Shown: positions 1-5,767 of the stretch, piece by piece
How positions within the stretch are numbered: the stretch's first letter is position 1
How the letters are laid out: each line of letters opens with the position of its first letter
From: Phycisphaerae bacterium
GTDB lineage: Bacteria > Planctomycetota > Phycisphaerae > Phycisphaerales > SM1A02
Assembly: GCA_002683195.1 (NCBI GenBank)
Contig: NYSW01000020.1
Location: 7,269 to 21,450 of the forward strand
Direction of reading: 5' to 3'
DNA length: 14,182 bases
Notes under the pieces: generated by a model
Databases searched by the model: none
What the model saw: only the letters and a program-made list of their open reading frames with translations
Told to the model about the DNA's origin: nothing
Position numbers and translations under genes: made by a program

Positions 1-649
1 TTCCAGAGGTGTTGTCCCAGATCGCGATCGAGATGGAGTAGGTTCCCAACTCGTCGAAATCGTAGCCGAGGCCGCTCCAGGCGCCCGGCGCTCCGCCCTG
101 GCTGGCCGAGTCGACCTGCATGAAGTCGTAGGCCGGAACCCAGACATTCTGATTCGCGTAGTTGCTCGCGCCACCGGGGTAGCCGATCAGTTCATTCGAG
201 TAGGCCTGGTCCAGGCTTCCCCAGCTGCCACCACTCGGTCCCTCGATGCGAAGCGCCATGAAGTAGTCCTCTGGCACGTTGATGTTGCCTTCTAAATCGC
301 TGAAGGTGACGCTCCACTTGAAGCCCCAACGACCGGCGCCCGCGGTGGCGCTCGGGTTGCCGGACTGATCAGCGCCTGCCTGCGTGTAGAAGGTGTCGAC
401 ACCGTCGTTGGTGACGGGACCATTGGCACTGCTGTAATAGAACTGGGTGCTGAGCCCCATGTTGAGGTACCCGTCCACCGTGGAATGATTCTGGTAGACG
501 AAATCGGTGTTCGAATTACCGGAGCCGGCACCGAAGGAAATCTCCGACCCGTAGCCGTCGGTGAGGGTTCCGAACTCGTTGGCAACGCCTGCAAAGGCGG
601 ATCCGGCCGAAATAGCGATAGCCATCGCTCCAATGGAAACACATCGCAT
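1..649 (-). CDS. Secreted protein of PEP-CTERM-like type, C-terminus cut by window edge
   Basis: The frame starts at ATG 649-647, preceded five bases upstream by AGGAGAG (655-661), and stays open to the left edge, giving 216 residues without a stop. The first 20 residues (MRCVSIGAMAIAISAGSAFA) look like a Sec signal peptide with an AFA|G cleavage site. The mature part is rich in Gly, Ser, Asn, Tyr and Trp, with alternating hydrophobic strands such as WGFKWSVTFSDLEG and YSISIAIWDN, suggesting a beta-sandwich exported protein. This composition is typical of planctomycete and other PEP-CTERM/exosortase-sorted proteins, but the part that would carry such an anchor lies outside the window, so this is an inference. 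It lies downstream of fliA in the same direction, but a 36-bp palindrome and a 328-nt gap separate them, so it is probably its own unit. Function unknown. Being certain it is a real gene: high; family assignment: low. Confidence 0.75.
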   Translation of the reverse strand, partial: MRCVSIGAMAIAISAGSAFAGVANEFGTLTDGYGSEISFGAGSGNSNTDFVYQNHSTVDGYLNMGLSTQFYYSSANGPVTNDGVDTFYTQAGADQSGNPSATAGAGRWGFKWSVTFSDLEGNINVPEDYFMALRIEGPSGGSWGSLDQAYSNELIGYPGGASNYANQNVWVPAYDFMQVDSASQGGAPGAWSGLGYDFDELGTYSISIAIWDNTSG

Positions 650-977
650 TTGAACTCTCCTGGATGAGCGGCCCCCGGGAAGGGTTCGCTCCATTATGTG
701 GACTCTTTCGTAAGGCCACGGGGAACAAAGAAAAACACGGCACTCGGGCCAGCCATGTCTCGCGGGAGACAAGCCATGACCCGACCTACCTCGAAGATAT
801 CAAGGCCAGAACGATATTTCAAGATCTGGAACGGCGTTGCCGGGGTCGTTGAAGAACGAGCCCAGTCATGGAACGAGGGCCCTCGTTCCTGCAGGAACGA
901 GGGCCCTCGGTGTTCTGACGATGATGGCAATGGCAGGCCCGCGGTGGAGCGGTCGAAGAAGGCGTGCCGACGGCCGA
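650..977. other. Intergenic region between fliA and the secreted-protein gene
   Basis: This 328-nt stretch holds no convincing gene; the short open frames in it lack a ribosome binding site and resemble nothing I know. It contains the large palindrome at 874-909 close to the fliA stop. Close to the secreted-protein start, the minus strand reads CATAAT at 698-693, a possible -10 element about 45 nt from the start codon, but no good -35 hexamer lies 16-18 nt upstream, so a promoter there is only a suggestion. Confidence 0.5.
874..909. terminator. 36-bp perfect palindrome downstream of fliA, likely hairpin terminator or dyad site
   Basis: Positions 874-909 read identically on both strands, centred on CTGCAG. 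As RNA it can fold into a 16-bp GC-rich stem with a TGCA loop. A 20-bp perfect palindrome, GGAACGAGGGCCCTCGTTCC, occupies 870-889 and its first 16 bases recur at 894-909, so the element is also a 24-nt unit repeated about 1.7 times. It begins 68 nt after the fliA stop codon on the minus strand and is followed there by TTCC but no run of T, so an intrinsic terminator would be atypical. A protein-binding dyad or RNA-stabilising hairpin is an alternative. Confidence 0.5.
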
Positions 978-1949
978 TCAGAATTCCTTCTCGCGGTGCT
1001 GCATCTGGGCCTTCAGGCGGGCCAGAATCGAGGAGTGCATCTGGCTGACCCGGCTCTCGGAGAGATCCAGCGTGAGACCGATCTCCTTCATGGTCATCTC
1101 CTCGTAGTAGTAGAGGATGACGATCAGCCGTTCGGCCCGGGAAAGACCTTTGGTGAGCAGCGACTGGAGATCCTGTCGCTGGACGGCGGTCAGGGGGTTC
1201 TCCTGACGGGTGTCCTTGACCACGTCGATCTCGCGGACATCCTTGTTGCCATCGGTCTCGAACCACTTCCGGTTGAGGCTGACCTGGGTCACCGGTCGAG
1301 AGTCGCGCTTCAGCTTGCGATAGTCATCGGAAGAGAGCTGGAGACGGTCTGCGATGTCATCATCGCTCGCGGCCTGCCCGGTCTCCATCTCGATCTGCTT
1401 GCGAGTCGTCTCGAACTTCGCGGTTCGAGATCGGACCAGACGCGGGACCCAGTCCATGGCACGAAGCTCATCGAAGATCGCGCCTCGAATTCGCTGGGTG
1501 CAATAGGTCTCGAACTTCACGTTCCGGCCCGGGTCGTAGGCGTTGATCGCATCCATGAGCCCGAAGGAACCCGCGGACATCAGATCATTGGTGTCGACTT
1601 CCGAAGGAAGCCGCATCGCCATCCGTTCGGCGGTGAACCGAACCAGATCAAAATACTTCTCGACCAGGAAATTACGAACGTCGAGGGTGGCCTCTTCGCG
1701 GTACATCGACCAGATCTCTTCGATCGGAATGTCCGAGAGTGCCTTGTCCTTGGCCTTCGAACGAGACCCCTTGGTCCCGCTTCGACTGGCCGATCGCTCC
1801 CGACGCGGGGCCTTGGCCGGCGCATCGGTCGAGGCCTTGGACTTCGTCGACTTCTTGGTCGGCGACGCCAGTTCCTCGACGGTTTCTTCTTCCACTTCCA
1901 GCAGGGCGACGGTTGTCGCTGGCGCCGTGGCGCTCTTCTTGGTCGTCAT
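978..1949 (-). CDS. fliA: Flagellar RNA polymerase sigma factor FliA (sigma-28 family)
   Basis: This 323-residue protein is a sigma-70 family factor of the FliA/WhiG group, which directs RNA polymerase to late flagellar promoters. Region 2 spans about residues 90-170 (FLVEKYFDLVRFTAERMA, LMSAGSFGLMDAINAYDP, FETYCTQRIRGAIFDELRAM, DWVPRLVR); a region 3 follows (about 175-230); region 4 with its helix-turn-helix is at about 268-315 (LSRAERLIVILYYYEEMTMK, IGLTLDLSESRVSQMHSSIL). E. coli FliA is about 240 residues; the excess is an N-terminal low-complexity segment of about 75 residues, first acidic and then Lys/Ser/Ala/Arg-rich. I chose ATG 1949 because AAGGAG lies eight bases upstream (1957-1962); an in-frame ATG at 1991 lacks a comparable site. 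It is the last gene of the flagellar block, 306 nt after the previous stop, so it may have its own promoter. No anti-sigma factor flgM is in the window. Confidence 0.93.
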   Translation of the reverse strand: MTTKKSATAPATTVALLEVEEETVEELASPTKKSTKSKASTDAPAKAPRRERSASRSGTKGSRSKAKDKALSDIPIEEIWSMYREEATLDVRNFLVEKYFDLVRFTAERMAMRLPSEVDTNDLMSAGSFGLMDAINAYDPGRNVKFETYCTQRIRGAIFDELRAMDWVPRLVRSRTAKFETTRKQIEMETGQAASDDDIADRLQLSSDDYRKLKRDSRPVTQVSLNRKWFETDGNKDVREIDVVKDTRQENPLTAVQRQDLQSLLTKGLSRAERLIVILYYYEEMTMKEIGLTLDLSESRVSQMHSSILARLKAQMQHREKEF

Positions 1950-2255
1950 CGGTCCGCTCCTTGACCTAGTGACCCGGATGCCGACCGACAATGCGATCGG
2001 CTCTGAGGAACGACGTCAACGCGACGCCGTTCGTTGTTGTTCACGCTTCTAAACGAGCCGAATCGTGAATCTCTTGGGCAAGCCGGAGCCTGCCCGAACA
2101 GCCATCGATCCTTGACAGCTGAAATCGAACCATACCATGATGTTTTCGGACCCGCCCGGCGCATCCGACGTCTACGACGTGTCCACCGATTACCAACATC
2201 ACCCTGCAGAGCAGTGATCGTGACTGGCATCGTCATTTGAAAAGCTCCCGGGAGG
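1950..2255. other. Intergenic region upstream of fliA
   Basis: The 306 nt are visibly less GC-rich than the flanking genes and include stretches such as AACCATACCATGATGTTTTC, as expected of a regulatory region. I could not identify a convincing sigma-70, sigma-28 or sigma-54 promoter. A minus-strand frame (1946-2236) starts at an ATG eight bases after GGGAG and ends in a TGA overlapping the fliA ATG, but its arginine-rich product and irregular codon use make it doubtful (see findings). Confidence 0.4.
1957..1962 (-). promoter_or_regulatory. Ribosome binding site of fliA
   Basis: Minus-strand AAGGAG seven to eight bases before ATG 1949-1947. It decides the start in favour of this ATG over the upstream in-frame ATG at 1991-1989. 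Confidence 0.75.
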
Positions 2256-2603
2256 TCAGGCTGCGGCCGACGCCGCATCGCCGTCGCCCACGAGACCTTC
2301 CGATTCGAGATCGGGTTCGTCGATGATTTCAACATCATCATCGGATTCTCCCGCTCGAACGCCGACCTGCGACATTTGCGCGGTCTCGGCATCTACCTGT
2401 TCCCGGAACAGCCGTTCCAGAACGAAACCGGCGGCGAGCCCGATCGGCCAGGCCACCAGCATCACCCACAAGGAACGCGCAAGAACCGCGCCTGCGGGAT
2501 TCCCCACGGAAACGCCGACCAGCAACGACACCACGAACGCAATGACTCCAAAGGAGCAGGCGACGGGAATCGCGATCGAAATTCGCGGAGTTTGTTGAAC
2601 CAT
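2256..2603 (-). CDS. Small two-helix membrane protein with acidic tail, unknown function
   Basis: I do not recognise this 115-residue protein. Two hydrophobic segments, about residues 9-34 (ISIAIPVACSFGVIAFVVSL...) and 40-62 (VLARSLWVMLVAWPIGLAAG), predict a helical hairpin in the inner membrane with a short, proline/glycine-containing turn (NPAG). The tail, about 65-115, is hydrophilic and strongly acidic (ESDDDVEIIDEPDLESEG, then GDGDA) and ends in SAAA. With both termini on the same side and Arg/Lys just outside the helices, a cytoplasmic acidic tail is likely. It follows flhG by 56 nt and precedes fliA by 306 nt, in the same direction, so it is probably co-transcribed with flhF-flhG and a candidate accessory flagellar-positioning or stability protein; this is inference from context. 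The start ATG 2603 has no strong Shine-Dalgarno sequence; an in-frame TTG (2609) two codons earlier is an alternative. Confidence 0.72.
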   Translation of the reverse strand: MVQQTPRISIAIPVACSFGVIAFVVSLLVGVSVGNPAGAVLARSLWVMLVAWPIGLAAGFVLERLFREQVDAETAQMSQVGVRAGESDDDVEIIDEPDLESEGLVGDGDAASAAA

Positions 2604-2659
2604 GTGCAATGTTCATCGACCAGTCTCGCCATTGGACGCGAGTGCCGGCCGAAGAGGCG

Positions 2660-3679
2660 TCAGCCGCGTCCAAAGGTGTGAAGGAGTCCTGAAAGAAAAC
2701 CTCGCCGGGGCGTTTCTCTCTCAACTCCAGTCGTTTCTTCCACCAATCCGGTGGCAATCCTGCGGATGGCGCGGGATGCGCGGGCGTCTGGAGACTGAAG
2801 AACCAGTGGGCGCCGTCGCTTCACCGCGTCGACCACCGCGAAATCAAACGGAATGATGCCCGCCAGGGGCATCGGTCGGCCCAGATGCCGCCTCGAGACC
2901 GCATCCATTCGCTTGTGAACCGCGTCGCCCTCTTCGCCGGACCCCGCCATGTTGACCACCAGTGAGAGTTCGAGGTCTCTCCTCGCAGCCAACATCGCCT
3001 TCCCGGCGGCATAGGCATCGGTCATCGCGGTCGGCTCGGGAGTGCAGGTCAGCAGTACCGAATCCGCGGCCGTCGCAAACGCGATGGCGTCCGCGGCGAT
3101 ACCCGCCCCCACATCGATGATGATGATGTCGACCACCTTCTCGAGGGCCGAAAGCTGGCTCACCAGGGAGGCTCGCTGGATTGAATTCAAGGCGGCCAGT
3201 TCGGCCACGCCACTGGCTCCCGGAACCAGACGAACCCCACCTCGACCTCGAGGCCCATGCCCGCCTCGAACTCCCGGCAGCGGGACCATGATCTCCGCCA
3301 GTCGTCGACGCCCGTGAACCACGTCCTCAAGGGTCGACCGGACGGACAGTCCGCAGAGCACATCGGCATTCGCACAACCAAGGTCGGCGTCGAACAACGC
3401 CACTCGATGTCCCGCTCGGGCCAACTCGATGGAGATGTTCAAGGAGATGTTCGACTTCCCCACCCCGCCCTTGCCACTCGCCACCGCCACCGCTCGGGCG
3501 AGCCGGACGTTGTCGGTCCGCGGCGCAGGCCGCGACGTCGAGGGAGCGAAGCTCACCCGGCCGCGTCGCTCCGAGGAAACGGCATCCGCAGGGGCCGGCC
3601 CCACACTGGCGCGGCGACCGGATTCGGGCGAGGGTCGATCGGTGACGAGATTGCGGAGAAATGATGCCTGATCCTTCAC
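2660..3679 (-). CDS. flhG: FlhG (YlxH/FleN), MinD-like ATPase controlling flagellar number
   Basis: The 339-residue protein is a ParA/MinD-family ATPase. The deviant Walker A motif SGKGGVGKSNIS lies at 68-79, the second switch DADLGCANAD at 97-106 and the IIIIDVGAGIAADA segment at about 185-198; the GASGVAEL and MTDAYAA motifs typical of FlhG are present. The N-terminus has KDQASFLRNL, matching the DQAxxLR motif by which FlhG stimulates the GTPase of FlhF in characterised systems. A C-terminal basic/amphipathic end (RRGFLSGLLHTFGRG) resembles the membrane-targeting helix of MinD-like proteins. An insertion rich in Gly and Arg (about 136-149, GVRGGHGPRGRGG) stands before the RLVPGASG strand, and about 50 residues between the DQA motif and the ATPase core are disordered. 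The start is GTG 3679, whose GTGA overlaps the flhF stop, so translation is likely coupled to flhF. FlhF and FlhG together suggest polar or otherwise restricted flagella. Confidence 0.94.
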   Translation of the reverse strand: MKDQASFLRNLVTDRPSPESGRRASVGPAPADAVSSERRGRVSFAPSTSRPAPRTDNVRLARAVAVASGKGGVGKSNISLNISIELARAGHRVALFDADLGCANADVLCGLSVRSTLEDVVHGRRRLAEIMVPLPGVRGGHGPRGRGGVRLVPGASGVAELAALNSIQRASLVSQLSALEKVVDIIIIDVGAGIAADAIAFATAADSVLLTCTPEPTAMTDAYAAGKAMLAARRDLELSLVVNMAGSGEEGDAVHKRMDAVSRRHLGRPMPLAGIIPFDFAVVDAVKRRRPLVLQSPDARASRAIRRIATGLVEETTGVERETPRRGFLSGLLHTFGRG

Positions 3680-5544
3680 GACTTCACTGCTCCGCCGAGG
3701 ACCATGCCTGCCAACCGAGTGCCCGTGGCCCGTTCCACATCGCTTGGTACTTCCTGACCCGTGGTGACCCAGCTGATCCGGCGACCGATCCGTCGAACCA
3801 CGGACACCAGCATGCCGAAGGCGACGGCTTCATCGAGTTTGGTGAGCACCACCCGATCAGGCCCCAGAGCGGCGAAAGCCTCCGCTTCCCGGATCAACAC
3901 ACGCTCTGCGGCGGTGCCCGAGAGCACCAGATGGGTCTCATGCGGACGAGCGGCATCCATGATGGCTCTCAACTCGATCAGCGAGTCCGTGTCGTTCTGG
4001 CTTCGTCCGGGGGTGTCGATCAGAATCGCGTCAAGCCCATCGCATCGAGCCAGCGCTTCCCGCATGGAATCGGAATCGCCTGCGACTTCGAGCGGGACCT
4101 CGAGGATGTCCGCGTAGGTTCGAAGCTGATCGACGGCGGAAATCCGATAGGTGTCCGCGGTGACCATGCCGACCTTCAGGCCGTCTCGAAGCGTGAGTGT
4201 GGCCGCGATCTTGGCCAGCGTGGTCGTCTTGCCCACGCCGGTGGGCCCTACGAACGCGATGGTTCGAGGCCGACCGTCACGAGGTACGACCGCTTCGATC
4301 GATTCCTCCGTGGGAACCAGATCCGCGATCTCCGCGAGCATCGCCCGACGCACCACCCGAGGATCTCGTCGTTCGGCTTCATCAAGTGATGATTCAAGTG
4401 ATGCAATGACCCGTCCGGCCAGATCCCTCGAGAATTCCTGAGCGATCAGGTTGGCATACGCCTCGGTGAGCGGATCCGGCCCGTCGTCGGGTTCCGTCGA
4501 CGGATGAAATCCAGTCGTTCCGGGCTCGCGATCGAGCACTCGGCGAACCGTGGCCCCGATGGACTCCAACTCCTTCTCGGGACGGGAATCCCCGCCCGGC
4601 GAGGGGGGATCCGGGATGGGCGTTCGGACCGGGATTTCCACCGCGTCCCGAGGGGGATCGGAGGTGACCGTGGTGACGGACGTTCGATCCGGCATGTCGG
4701 CCCGAATCTCCGTCGGCGTCTCGGCCGGCATCTCGACTGGTGCAGACGCCGGTCGGCTGACCGTCGCGACCGGCAGCCCGGTGTCGGCCGCCGGCCGAGT
4801 GTCGGTCGGGTCCAGCGAAATCACCCGCGGTGCTTCGGACGGAACTTCCTCAAGAGTTGGCTTCTGGGTGTCGGCGGCCTGTCCCGCCGCTTCTTCGGCC
4901 AGCAGAACCCCGCCGGGACCGATGATGAAACTGGTCGGCTCGGCCACGGCGGTCTTCAACGGCGACTGAACCTTGGCGGGCGTCTTGACGGTGGCTGCGG
5001 CCTCTGCTGGACGCGGCGCGACCGCCGTTTCCTCGTTTCGAGTCTCGATGACATCGTCAGGGCTCGCGACCCCTGCGGCCTCTCGAGCGGCCCGTTGTCT
5101 CTCCAACCGAATTTCCATCGCCTTGGCCAATGCTCGCGTTCGATCCCGATCCACCTCCAGCGAGGTGCTTCGAGGCGGCGGATCCTCCGTCGGGGTCACC
5201 GCGGTATCCGAAGGATCGGATCCCGGGGTGCCGGCCGAGGCGTACGCCTGCCGGGCTCGGTTGACCGCCAGGGCCGGCCCTGACTCGAATGACGTCGACC
5301 CAGGCTCTTTGATCGCCGTTGCCGGGTTCTCATCCGCTTTTTCGCGGGTGACGGCGGGCAGGATGGTGGTTTCGGGATCCAGCTCGGACGCGATGACTTC
5401 CACGACTTCCTGAGCACCGATACCGAGGAATCCGCCACGGCGGAAGGTTCGGGTGTGCAGGATCGCCGCGTCAGCGCCCAGATCGGATCGAACCGCATCC
5501 AAGGCTTCGTCGAGGGTGAATGCTCTGAAGGTCTTGAGTCGCAC
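3676..5544 (-). CDS. flhF: FlhF, SRP-type GTPase for flagellar placement, with very long linker
   Basis: The N-terminus (MRLKTFRAFTLDEALDAVRS, then GADAAILHTRTFRRGGFLGI) is the characteristic FlhF basic domain. The C-terminal NG domain of the SRP GTPase family spans about 355-622: helical N domain, P-loop GPTGVGKTTT at 433-442, TADTYRISAVDQLRTYA (G2/G3 region), LIDTPGRSQND and TKLDEAVAFG (G4), then the closing TTGQEVPSDVERAT. FlhF works at the membrane and recruits the first flagellar ring components to the pole. At 622 residues it is far longer than usual (about 360-480); the extra length is a Pro/Thr/Asp/Glu/Arg-rich linker of about 280 residues (roughly 70-350) with repeated T-P-x-E/D patterns, predicted disordered. 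The start is GTG 5544, with AGGAGGG seven bases upstream. flhG follows with a GTGA overlap; flhA ends 223 nt upstream. Confidence 0.95.
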   Translation of the reverse strand: MRLKTFRAFTLDEALDAVRSDLGADAAILHTRTFRRGGFLGIGAQEVVEVIASELDPETTILPAVTREKADENPATAIKEPGSTSFESGPALAVNRARQAYASAGTPGSDPSDTAVTPTEDPPPRSTSLEVDRDRTRALAKAMEIRLERQRAAREAAGVASPDDVIETRNEETAVAPRPAEAAATVKTPAKVQSPLKTAVAEPTSFIIGPGGVLLAEEAAGQAADTQKPTLEEVPSEAPRVISLDPTDTRPAADTGLPVATVSRPASAPVEMPAETPTEIRADMPDRTSVTTVTSDPPRDAVEIPVRTPIPDPPSPGGDSRPEKELESIGATVRRVLDREPGTTGFHPSTEPDDGPDPLTEAYANLIAQEFSRDLAGRVIASLESSLDEAERRDPRVVRRAMLAEIADLVPTEESIEAVVPRDGRPRTIAFVGPTGVGKTTTLAKIAATLTLRDGLKVGMVTADTYRISAVDQLRTYADILEVPLEVAGDSDSMREALARCDGLDAILIDTPGRSQNDTDSLIELRAIMDAARPHETHLVLSGTAAERVLIREAEAFAALGPDRVVLTKLDEAVAFGMLVSVVRRIGRRISWVTTGQEVPSDVERATGTRLAGMVLGGAVKS

Positions 5545-5767
5545 GGATACGCCCTCCTGGCGAAATCTCCGAGAGATGAAAAGGACCGAATCCTCCGGTC
5601 CCGTGACGCTATCCGGCCGACCGGACTGACCGAGGTCGGCGACACACCGTCAACACCCGACAAGCACCGGCGAGGAGGGTCTCTTTCAGAGGTCCTCCCC
5701 CATTCACCCCGATGGACATGGCCATCGAAACGTGAAAGATCCGCCAGGCATTCTCAAACGGTCATCC
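5545..5767. other. flhA-flhF intergenic gap with inverted repeat
   Basis: No gene is apparent in these 223 nt. An inverted repeat at 5674-5698 folds on the minus strand as GGAGG-AC-CTCT / AGAG-AC-CCTCC around a GAA loop, two short stems with a 2x2 internal loop, with no T-tract behind it. A second small dyad, CGATGG...CCATCG, lies at 5710-5727. The gap may hold a weak terminator, a processing site or a promoter for flhF-flhG; I cannot tell which. Confidence 0.4.
5552..5558 (-). promoter_or_regulatory. Ribosome binding site of flhF
   Basis: Minus-strand AGGAGGG, seven bases before GTG 5544-5542. It supports the non-ATG start, which also begins the conserved MRLKTF sequence of FlhF. Confidence 0.85.

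Noticed and set aside
292..743. Two minus-strand frames (292-642 and 516-743) near the left edge
   Set aside because: Both are shadows of the secreted-protein gene, whose frame is open to the edge and has a signal peptide and ribosome site.
837..1964. A 375-residue plus-strand open frame opposite fliA
   Set aside because: Shadow of fliA; composition is Arg/Leu/Gly-biased without motifs, and the sigma factor domains on the minus strand are clear.
2105..2145. A plus-strand TTGACA (2112-2117) that could be a -35 element
   Set aside because: No acceptable -10 hexamer follows at 16-18 nt, and no plus-strand gene lies downstream.
2041..2199. A 52-codon minus-strand frame beginning MLVIGG, faintly like CsrA (MLVL start, RLRL segment)
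   Set aside because: The core CsrA residues after MLVL (SRK-GE-I-I) are missing, codon use is irregular and no ribosome binding site is well placed; the likeness is superficial.
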